From the IMG/VR virus record IMGVR_UViG_3300031705_000017, positions 1 through 36,984 of that record: 36,984 nt of DNA. One strand, written 5' to 3'. This document shows positions 30,701 through 36,984 of the stretch, one piece after another (the stretch's first letter is position 1; every line of letters begins with the position of its first letter). This DNA is from a virus. A program made the translations under genes and the position numbers. A model generated the notes under the pieces. It ran no database searches. It was not told where the DNA came from and saw only the letters and a list, made by a program, of their open reading frames with translations.

Positions 30701-33156
30701 GAGCAGCAGAGGGTGTTTTAACTACAGCTATCTCAAGCGAAGCAACTACTGCTAGAGCAGCAGAAGGCGCTAATGCAACAGCTATATCTGATGAAGCAGT
30801 AACAGCTAGAGCAGCAGAAGGTGTTTTAACTACTAACGTAGCAACAAACGCAACAGCTATCTCAAATGAAGCATCACGTGCAACAGCAGCAGAAGGTGTG
30901 TTAACTACTAACGTAGCAACAAACACAACTGATATTGCTACTAACGTAACTGATATTGCTACTAACGTAACTGATATTGCTACTAATGCAACAGCAATTA
31001 CATCTGAAGCAACAACAGCACGTGCAGCAGAAGGCGCAAATGCAACAGCTATCTCAAATGAAGCATCACGTGCAACAGCAGCAGAAGGCGTAAATGCAAC
31101 AGCAATTACATCAGAAGCATCACGTGCAACAGCAGCAGAAGGTGTTTTAACTACTGATGTAGCAACAAACGCTACAGCTATTGCAGACGAAGAGATTCGT
31201 GCAACAGCAGACGCAACTACTAAAGCAGACGCCGCTCAAGTAGCAGCAATTGCATCAGCAGAAGCAAAAGACGTAGCACGTGCAGCGACTTCGGACGCAG
31301 CAGACACAGCAGAAGCTGGCACACGTTTAGCAAATGACACAACACTACAAAGCAACATTGACGCAGAAGCAATTACAGCTCGAGCAGCAGAAGTTGCAAA
31401 CGCAGACGCTGTTACAGCAGAAGCAAGCACAGCACGTTCAGCAGAACTAGCTAATGCAAATGCAACGGCAGCTAACTTAGTTGAAATTACAGCTACACAA
31501 GCAGGCGCAGGTTTATCTGCAACTGGTACGTATGTTGCTCCAACTACATCAAACTTCCATAATACAGCATCATCTCTAGCAGACGCTGACATGAAGATTG
31601 ACGCAGCAGTTAAAGCAGAAGAAGTTGCACGTATTGCAGCAGACTCAACTCTAACAGCTAATTTAACAGCAGAAGCAACAACAGCACGTGCAGCAGAATC
31701 AGCTAACGCAACTAACATTGCAAGCGAAGCAACACGCGCAGGCGCAGCAGAAGTAGTTAACGCAAATGCAATTAGTGGTGTAGCAGCAGATCTAGTAACA
31801 GAAGCGGCAACACGCCTAGCAGATGATACTACTCTACAAACTAACATTAACACTTTATCAGCTACAGTAGCTAACGTGATCAGCAACGTTGACGCAGCTT
31901 CTTTAGACTCACTAAGTGAAATTGTTACTGCATTCCAAAACGCAGACGGTACTTTAACTGGAGCAGTTGCAGCTAACGTTACAGCTATTTCAGCAGAAGA
32001 AACTCGTGCATTAGCAGCAGAAGGCGCATTGTCAAGTGCAATAGCATCTGAAGCAGCTGATAACAATACAGACCACGCTACAGCAACAACAGATCGCGGA
32101 GCAATCCGTAGTGAATTTGCAGCAGCAGACGTAACATTACAAGCAGATATCGACACACGTTTACCACTAGCTGGTGGAACAATGTCAGGTAACGTTGCAA
32201 TGGGCGGCAGCATGGTATCAGGCCTAGGCACAGCTTCACTACCAGGTGACGCAGTATCAAAGTCAGTACTAGATGCAGCAATCTCAGCACAAGATATGTC
32301 TCTTTATACAACAGATGATCTAGCAGAAGGCACGTCACTTTACTTCACAGACGCAAGAGCACGTTCAGCACTAAGTGTTGTTGACACAGCAGGCGCAGGC
32401 TTAGCAACATACGATTCAGCAACAGGTGTTATCACTATTGACACTAACGAATCAGTTCTAGACTTAACAGATGTATCAGATACTGATTACACTGGCAAAG
32501 CAGAATATGTATTAGCAGTTAAGCAAGACTTATCAGGTATGGAACTTGTTGACCCACTTACAATCTTTGTAACATCAGGTCGTCAAACTATCCCAGGTGA
32601 TGGAGTAGCAACAACGTACTCACTAACTATTAATGCTACGCAAACATCAGCTTTGGTATTTGTAGGCGGTGTTATACAAGATCCTGCAACTCACTATACT
32701 ATCAATGATGCAGCAGCAACAATTACTTTCGTATCAGCTGTTCCAGTTGACACACAGATAGTTGTAATTGCTCCAACAGCTGGACTAGATCCAACGTTAA
32801 TTGATGGTCAAGTTACTAAAGAGAAGCTAGCAGCAGACATTAAAGCATATGTGCAGAAATCAGCAGTATCAGCTACAGGTTCAACTGTAACAGATACGTT
32901 TGACGGAACAGCATATCGTTCAGCTAAGTATGTTATCCAAGTGGATGACGGAGCTGGCAATTATGAAACACGTGAAGCACTAGTAGTACATGATGGCACA
33001 ACAGCTTATATCACTGAATTCGCTATGGTTTATACCGGATCTGATTTAATTGGTGATGCAAGTGTGAATATGAATGGCAACAATGTTGAACTTACATATA
33101 CACCTACATCAGGTACAGCAACAGTGAAGGTTATTGCAACTTACATTGATGTGTAA
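27712..33156 (+). CDS. Giant coiled-coil tail fibre (1814 residues)
   Basis: ATG at 27712 with GGAGAAA ten bases upstream. The N-terminus (MAFRQIKAPALGTGSVIVGK) and TTDDLLEGANKYFT near residue 63 are fibre-like; a sister of that motif, TTDDLAEGTSLYFTDARA, recurs near residue 1530. Between them lie about 1400 residues of alanine-rich helix built on an 18-residue unit (EGVNATAISDEASRATAA), equal to 11+7, with some pure heptads (TDIATNV three times). Four non-repeat insertions of the form NVDxAxLDSLxEIVxxF (around 28210, 29075, 30405 and 31890) break the rod and probably act as hinges. The C-terminal 300 residues are beta-rich (LPLAGGTMSGNVAMGG, then a VFVGGVIQDP module) and would form the tip. 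A long trimeric fibre rod is the likely form. No chaperone or protease domain recognised. Confidence 0.8.
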   Translation: MAFRQIKAPALGTGSVIVGKLAPSSVSGQTGAGSVASLDTFLLHSASSDALLKVTAADLIGSYTTDDLLEGANKYFTNALAKAAVVTDIADAVSAEAVIARAAEVANTNAISAEATRATAAEGVNATATSDEATRATGRENAIETAYQLADTNIQSQIDNILTNVDPAALDSLSEIVAEFQTQDSALSSSITANANAIAAEVTARATADASLADDIAAEAVTARAAEGANATAITSEAATRLADDNALAARATAVEGDIVTLNSGLASEIATTGSEIATLQSDLATEVSRATGSESANATAIASEATARANADTSVRTDFATADAAVTTAMQTYADAAEADAIASAEAKDVTRAATASADATAKADSAQAAAEATASADATAKADSAQAAAEATASADATAKVLAETTRAGLAEVANADAVTAEATTRSAADVTLQDNIDTLETTVNNVISNVDAASLDSLTEIVSAFETADTAHTAAINAAATDRALIRTEVGISEGAITTALNAEIATTGGEIAALVAADTAESANRVSGDAASVATAALDATAKADQAVVDAEAKDVTRAATASADATTKANSAQAAAEATASADATTKADSAEADAIASAEAKDVARAVTSDAADDALSLRATALEGEMDAVEADIATNVAAISQEVSDRAAADLTLTNGLSAEATTARAAELANANDISAETTRATAAEGVNATNIASEVTRATAKDGVHDTAIATNVSDIATNAAAITAETGRATSAEGVNATAISDEASRATAAEGVNATAISDEASRATAAEGVNATAISSEATTARSAESANATAISSEATTARAAEGVLTTDVATNATAISNEAATARAAEGVNATAISSEATTARAAESANATAISNEATRATGIEASLRTDVDTNLASINNIISNTDSAALDSLTEIVTAFQGADSTINGAITALAATASTDRAAIRTEFATADGVLTTAISSEATTARAAELANANAITAETGRATSAEGVLTTAISSEATTARAAEGVLTTAISSEATTARAAEGANATAISDEAVTARAAEGVLTTNVATNATAISNEASRATAAEGVLTTNVATNTTDIATNVTDIATNVTDIATNATAITSEATTARAAEGANATAISNEASRATAAEGVNATAITSEASRATAAEGVLTTDVATNATAIADEEIRATADATTKADAAQVAAIASAEAKDVARAATSDAADTAEAGTRLANDTTLQSNIDAEAITARAAEVANADAVTAEASTARSAELANANATAANLVEITATQAGAGLSATGTYVAPTTSNFHNTASSLADADMKIDAAVKAEEVARIAADSTLTANLTAEATTARAAESANATNIASEATRAGAAEVVNANAISGVAADLVTEAATRLADDTTLQTNINTLSATVANVISNVDAASLDSLSEIVTAFQNADGTLTGAVAANVTAISAEETRALAAEGALSSAIASEAADNNTDHATATTDRGAIRSEFAAADVTLQADIDTRLPLAGGTMSGNVAMGGSMVSGLGTASLPGDAVSKSVLDAAISAQDMSLYTTDDLAEGTSLYFTDARARSALSVVDTAGAGLATYDSATGVITIDTNESVLDLTDVSDTDYTGKAEYVLAVKQDLSGMELVDPLTIFVTSGRQTIPGDGVATTYSLTINATQTSALVFVGGVIQDPATHYTINDAAATITFVSAVPVDTQIVVIAPTAGLDPTLIDGQVTKEKLAADIKAYVQKSAVSATGSTVTDTFDGTAYRSAKYVIQVDDGAGNYETREALVVHDGTTAYITEFAMVYTGSDLIGDASVNMNGNNVELTYTPTSGTATVKVIATYIDV
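29941..31150 (+). repeat. 54-bp coding repeats of the fibre rod
   Basis: Exact 54-base units are seen at 29941, 29995 and 30049, and another unit starting with GGTGTTTTAACTAC at 30657 and 30711. A 21-base unit (ACTGATATTGCTACTAACGTA) is repeated at 30928, 30949 and 30970. Conservation at DNA level, not only protein level, points to recent copying or ongoing exchange. Confidence 0.85.
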
Positions 33157-33173
33157 TGTAAACTAAAAAACTA

Positions 33174-33232
33174 GGGTGTGGCAATGATGCTGCACCCGAC
33201 ATACCTGCTTTAATATGTAAATATAAAAGCAG
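33174..33232 (+). other. Two hairpins between fibre genes
   Basis: GGGTG...GCA-ATGA-TGC...CACCC (33174-33197) with a small internal loop, then CTGCTTT/AAAGCAG (33205-33211 with 33226-33232). No strong T-run follows, so termination would be weak; RNA processing or stability is as likely. Confidence 0.45.
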
Positions 33233-33252
33233 TTAATATGGGAAAATTAATG

Positions 33253-33260
33253 GTAAATAC
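33253..33260 (+). promoter_or_regulatory. Possible late promoter for the second fibre gene
   Basis: GTAAATAC, one base off the ATAAATAC core, 51 bases before the ATG at 33311. A weaker ATGTAAATAT lies at 33215. Confidence 0.4.
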
Positions 33261-33283
33261 ATTACTACTCAATGTAGATTACT

Positions 33284-33297
33284 TTTTTCGCGAAAAA
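33284..33297 (+). promoter_or_regulatory. Palindrome overlapping the ribosome site of the second fibre
   Basis: TTTTTCGCGAAAAA is a perfect 14-base palindrome. Its right half runs into AAAAAGGA (33293-33300), the only ribosome site for the ATG at 33311. Folding would hide that site. Confidence 0.5.
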
Positions 33298-33310
33298 GGA
33301 AAATTAAATT

Positions 33311-35899
33311 ATGGCACAGAAAAAATTTATAATCGACGGTGGATTCCAAACTAATGCTGATTCAGTACTAGCTGGCAATCTATCAATGACGGGTTCAATC
33401 ATCCCGACAATTGATTCAAATGGTACAACAGGTTTCGACCTTGGTTCGCCATCAATGAAGTGGCGCGACCTTTATCTGTCGCAAGGTTCACTATACATTG
33501 ACGGACAAAAGGTTATCGAATCTGACGCTGGTACGATTGTTGTACAAGCAGATGCAGGTCAGTCATTAACAACTAAAGTTTCAGGACTTGGTGTAATGAC
33601 ACTGTCGTCAGCTACAACAGTTAATATGGCAGCAACATTACAAATGCAGCCAGGTAAGAAGATTACTGACTCTGCAGGAAATGCAGTAACGTTTGGTGAT
33701 AAAGTTGACATGGACAACAACCAAATCATCAATGTAGCAGCACCAACAGCAGACGGTCATGCAGCAAACAAAACATATGTTGACTCAGCAGTTAGTGACA
33801 TACTTGGCGGAGCACCTGGTGCATTAGATACACTTAATGAACTAGCAGCAGCATTGTCAAATGATGCAAATTATGCAACTACTATAACAACTGCACTAGC
33901 TTTAAAAGCAACTACAGTTTATCTTGATGCGCAGGTTGCATTAACAGAAACATTTGCTACAGACCAAGCAACTACTAAAGCTACAGCAGCACAAAACGCA
34001 GCAGCAACAGATGCAACTACTAAGGCTAACACAGCAGAAGCAGACGCAATTGCAACAGCAGCATCAGATGCAACTATTAAAGCTAACTCAGCTGAATCTA
34101 GCGCAGCAACAGATGCAACTACTAAAGCTAACGCGGCACAGGCAGCAGCAGCAACAGATGCAACTACTAAAGCAAATGCAGTATTAGCAACAGCAGCAAC
34201 CGATGCAACTACTAAAGCTAACACAGCAATCAGTACAGCAAGTGCAGACGCAACAGCTAAAGCTACAGCAGCAACTAACACAGCAAGTGCAGACGCAACT
34301 ACTAAAGCTGATTCAGCACAATCAAGTGCAGAAGCAACAGCAAGTGCAGATGCATCAGCTAAAGCTACAGCAGCACAAAATGCAGCAGAAACAGACGCAA
34401 CTACTAAGGCCAACTCAGCAGAAGCAGACGCAATTGCAACAGCAAGTGCAGACGCAACAGCTAAAGCTACAGCAGCAACTAACACAGCAAGTGCAGACGC
34501 AACTACTAAAGCAGATGCGGCGCAGGCAGCAGCAATTTCAGCAGTAACAGGCGGCGCTGGCGCAGCATTTGATACATTAGTTGAAATCCAGAATGCAATG
34601 GCAACAGACGCTGAACTTTCAGCTGCAATTTCAAGTGTTACTTCTGCAAGCGCAGGCACAGCAAGTGCAGATGCGACAGCTAAAGCAGACTCAGCACAGG
34701 CAGCAGCAATTGCAACAGCAAGCTCAGATGCAACTACTAAAGCAGACGCGGCACAAAGTGCAGCAGCAACAGATGCAACTACTAAAGCTAACTCAGCACA
34801 ATCAAGTGCAGAAGCAACAGCAAGTGCAGATGCAACTACTAAAGCTAACGCGGCACAAAATGCAGCAGCAACAGATGCAACTACTAAAGCAGACGCGGCA
34901 CAAAGTGCAGCAATCAGTACAGCAAGTGCAGACGCAACTTCTAAAGCTGACTCAGCAGAAACAGACGCAATTGCAACAGCAAGCGCAGATGCAACTACTA
35001 AAGCCAACTCAGCAGAAGCAGATGCAATTGCATCAGCAGAAGCAAAAGACGGTGTACGTGCAACAGCAGCAGCATCTGATGCAACTACTAAAGCTAACGC
35101 GGCACAAGGTGCAGCAGAAGCAACAGCAAGCGCAGACGCAACTACTAAAGCTAACGCAGCACTAGTGAGTGCAAAAGCATACACTGATGCAGAAGTAACA
35201 ACATTACTTGGCGGAGCACCTGGCGCATTAGATACACTTAATGAACTAGCAGCAGCTCTTGCAGATGATGCAAGCTTTAGTGCTACTATAGCAGGACAGT
35301 TAACTAGTATCAACACTGATATTACAACTAACTCTACTGATACTACTACATTAGCAGGTCGTGTATCTACAGCAGAATCAGCTATTACAGCTAACACATC
35401 TGCTCATACTACATTAGCAGGTCGTGTAACTGACACTGAGAATGCAACAGCAACTAATGCATCTGGTATCGCTAGTAATGTAACTGCTATTTCTAACAAC
35501 GCAACTGCTATTAACACAGCAATCAGTACAGCAAGTGCAGATGCAACAGCTAAAGCTAACACAGCATTAGCAACAGCCACTGCATACACTGATACACGCG
35601 AAACTGCAATTACATCAGCTTATAGTACAAGTATTACAGCAGCAGTGGCATCAATTGAGTCAAACATCTCAATGCTACGCTTCCATAGTGCAGTACAAGA
35701 CGTAACTAGTGCAGCTACTGTAGCATATACATTTACTGACCTAATAGGCGCAGAAGATTATAGCATATACATTAACAGACTATTAGTACGTCCATCTGAA
35801 ATAACTTCAGTTAACAACGGAACAGGCGTAGTTACTTTTGTAGCAGCAATTGTAGACGCTGGTGACGAAGTTGAAGTAACAGGCTGGAAATTTACATAA
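33311..35899 (+). CDS. Coiled-coil tail fibre (862 residues)
   Basis: N-terminal beta part (residues 1-150) with a shaft-like phrase TTGFDLGSPSMKWRDLYLSQ, QMQPGKKITDSAGNAVTFGD and IINVAAPTADGHAANKTYVD, common in phage fibres. Then about 600 residues of Ala/Thr/Lys-rich helix (units such as SADATTKANAAQ), broken by three hinge motifs: GGAPGALDTLNELAAAL near 33805 and 35212, and GGAGAAFDTLVEIQNAM near 34552. The last 70 residues end in a small beta module (YINRLLVRPSEITSVNNGTG). It is a paralogue in architecture of the previous fibre but with a different repeat unit. Start at 33311 is set by AAAAAGGA ten bases upstream. Confidence 0.75.
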   Translation: MAQKKFIIDGGFQTNADSVLAGNLSMTGSIIPTIDSNGTTGFDLGSPSMKWRDLYLSQGSLYIDGQKVIESDAGTIVVQADAGQSLTTKVSGLGVMTLSSATTVNMAATLQMQPGKKITDSAGNAVTFGDKVDMDNNQIINVAAPTADGHAANKTYVDSAVSDILGGAPGALDTLNELAAALSNDANYATTITTALALKATTVYLDAQVALTETFATDQATTKATAAQNAAATDATTKANTAEADAIATAASDATIKANSAESSAATDATTKANAAQAAAATDATTKANAVLATAATDATTKANTAISTASADATAKATAATNTASADATTKADSAQSSAEATASADASAKATAAQNAAETDATTKANSAEADAIATASADATAKATAATNTASADATTKADAAQAAAISAVTGGAGAAFDTLVEIQNAMATDAELSAAISSVTSASAGTASADATAKADSAQAAAIATASSDATTKADAAQSAAATDATTKANSAQSSAEATASADATTKANAAQNAAATDATTKADAAQSAAISTASADATSKADSAETDAIATASADATTKANSAEADAIASAEAKDGVRATAAASDATTKANAAQGAAEATASADATTKANAALVSAKAYTDAEVTTLLGGAPGALDTLNELAAALADDASFSATIAGQLTSINTDITTNSTDTTTLAGRVSTAESAITANTSAHTTLAGRVTDTENATATNASGIASNVTAISNNATAINTAISTASADATAKANTALATATAYTDTRETAITSAYSTSITAAVASIESNISMLRFHSAVQDVTSAATVAYTFTDLIGAEDYSIYINRLLVRPSEITSVNNGTGVVTFVAAIVDAGDEVEVTGWKFT

Positions 35900-35916
35900 T
35901 ACGTTTAGCTAACGGA

Positions 35917-35937
35917 GAGCGGCTATGACAGCCGCTC
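35917..35937 (+). terminator. GC-rich hairpin between fibre genes (possible terminator or mRNA stabiliser)
   Basis: GAGCGGCT-ATGAC-AGCCGCTC, a perfect eight-bp GC-rich stem 18 bases after the fibre stop. The following bases (ACTTAGTTCTTATTT) are T-rich but not a clean run, so readthrough into the next fibre is likely. Confidence 0.5.
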
Positions 35938-36016
35938 ACTTAGTTCTTATTTAATAAGGATTTGAGAGATACAGAGTATTTCTTTCGCGTTAAACACACT
36001 CATAGGAGAGTAAAAA

Positions 36017-36984
36017 ATGTCAAGAAGATATAAAAAGAATGGTGTCGAGGTAACAACGGCTCTAAACAAAAACAAAAAATACAAATATGATGCATCTGGT
36101 GACCTAGTTGAATCAGTTGGAACACCAGGCGTTAACGAAATTGTTATGTCAGGTTCAAAATCGTCTCTACGACGTATGGCTGACATGGAACGTAACATTG
36201 CGATCCTTGCTACTACACTAACAACAACAGATGATGGTACAGCAGATTCAGACGCAGCTTCATTCAACTCTAACGTAAACAAAAAGACACGTTTTAAGAA
36301 AGAAGTTCGATTCGAAGAAACATTGAATGTACGTGACGGAATCGACATGAACAGTAACAAGATTACTGAACTTACGACTCCAACAGCGGCTTCAGACGCG
36401 GCTAACAAGTCTTACGTTGATGCTAGAGAAGCAGCAGCAGAAGCAACAGCAAGTGCAGATGCAACTTCTAAAGCTAATGCAGCGCAATCTGCAGCAGCAA
36501 CAGATGCAACTACTAAAGCTAACGCGGCTAATTCAGCAGCTGATGCAACAGCAAGTGCAGACGCAACAGCTAAAGCTAACTCGGCACAGTCTAATGCAAT
36601 CAGTACAGCAAGTGCAGATGCAACAGCTAAAGCTAATGCAGCGCAATCAGCAGCAATTAGTTCAGCAAATTCAACTTCGAATGCATATACTAATACAGCA
36701 GTATCAAACTTAGTTAACGGTGCATCAGCAGCATTCAACACACTATCAGAAATCCAAAATGCAATGGCAACAGATGCTGAACTTTCAGCAGCTATTAACG
36801 GATTAACAATTGGTAACGGAACAGTAACAATGTCAGCAGGCTCAGGTCTAACAGGCGGCGGCGCATTCTCAATGAACCAAACTAATAGTGAAACAGTTAC
36901 AATGAACGTTGGCGGAGGTAATGGACTTACTGTATCTGCAGACGGAATTGCAATGAGTGGTTCTTTTACAGGTAACTTTACAGC
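36017..36984 (+). CDS. Third tail fibre, N-terminal part (runs off the window)
   Basis: 322 codons are visible, with no stop before the window end. ATG at 36017 with GGAGAG seven to twelve bases upstream. N-terminus MSRRYKKNGVEVTTALNKNK, then FEETLNVRDGIDMNSNKITE and AASDAANKSYVDA, the usual entry into a fibre shaft. Next comes an alanine-rich helix of the same kind as in the previous fibre (ATASADATSKANAAQSAA), the hinge GASAAFNTLSEIQNAM near 36720, and a glycine-rich beta part (MSAGSGLTGGGAFSMN). It closely resembles the second fibre in shaft and hinge, so the two are probably duplicated, with distinct ends. The receptor-binding tip lies outside the window. Confidence 0.75.
   Translation, partial: MSRRYKKNGVEVTTALNKNKKYKYDASGDLVESVGTPGVNEIVMSGSKSSLRRMADMERNIAILATTLTTTDDGTADSDAASFNSNVNKKTRFKKEVRFEETLNVRDGIDMNSNKITELTTPTAASDAANKSYVDAREAAAEATASADATSKANAAQSAAATDATTKANAANSAADATASADATAKANSAQSNAISTASADATAKANAAQSAAISSANSTSNAYTNTAVSNLVNGASAAFNTLSEIQNAMATDAELSAAINGLTIGNGTVTMSAGSGLTGGGAFSMNQTNSETVTMNVGGGNGLTVSADGIAMSGSFTGNFT

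Noticed and set aside
33919-35397. Long minus-strand open frame (492 codons) opposite the second fibre
   Set aside because: It mirrors the alanine-rich repeats of the fibre (valine/alanine/serine antisense), with no ribosome site or promoter; a shadow of codon bias. The same holds for 29655-30926 and 31236-32231.
1-36984. Integrated prophage
   Set aside because: No bacterial genes, integrase or attachment sites are seen; T4-like phages are lytic.

Overview
The window is a stretch of a tailed-phage genome of the T4-like myovirus type, distantly related to T4 and most like the marine T4-like phages of cyanobacteria and SAR11. This rests on recognisable T4-type gene products: gp55, gp47, gp46, gp53, a gp5-type spike, a gp26-type protein, and the ordered head block gp20 - core - gp21 - gp22 - gp23. 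The DNA is AT-rich and densely coding, with many 1-11 nt overlaps. No tRNA, CRISPR array, insertion sequence or integrase was seen. The host cannot be read from the sequence; a marine bacterium is an inference from the phage type.

Layout. (1) 1-5940, minus strand: a translationally coupled late operon read from a T4-like late promoter at 5940. Its order is nucleotidyltransferase, tail-tube/baseplate initiator-like protein, gp53 wedge, large hub protein, gp5-like spike without lysozyme, a separate degenerate lysozyme-like protein, and an HNH endonuclease cut by the window edge. (2) 5956-10161, plus strand: an early-type operon from a near-consensus host sigma-70 promoter, carrying gp55 (late sigma factor), gp47 and gp46 (Mre11/Rad50-type recombination nuclease) and a GIY-YIG nuclease. 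(3) 10162-10818: a 657-base gap with 23-bp tandem repeats, a compact segment that looks like a structured RNA, possible micro-ORFs and several hairpins, followed by an orphan protein with a CPFA motif. (4) 11279-12336, minus strand: a gp26-like baseplate/hub assembly protein and a small overlapping partner. (5) 12411-18618, plus strand: two tandem paralogous tape-measure-like proteins, one with a GH19-type and one with an M15-type peptidoglycan-cutting domain. (6) 18649-24374: the head operon, closed by a strong terminator. (7) 24375-24719: a regulatory gap with a perfect sigma-70 promoter, a late promoter and large inverted repeats. (8) 24720-36984: five fibre or virion-surface genes in a row, the last three with long alanine-rich coiled-coil repeats; the last runs off the window.

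How it works together. Host RNA polymerase would make gp55 early. gp55 would then direct transcription from the repeated (T/G)ATAAATAC motif seen ahead of the baseplate, gp26, tape-measure, portal, core, and fibre genes. gp46/gp47 supply recombination, which in T4 is coupled to replication and late transcription. gp20 to gp23 build and mature the capsid, the protease gp21 acting on (L/I)-x-E|A sites visible in several head proteins. The baseplate, hub and tape-measure proteins build the tail and carry the wall-cutting domains; the fibres bind the host. The least explained part is 10162-10818.
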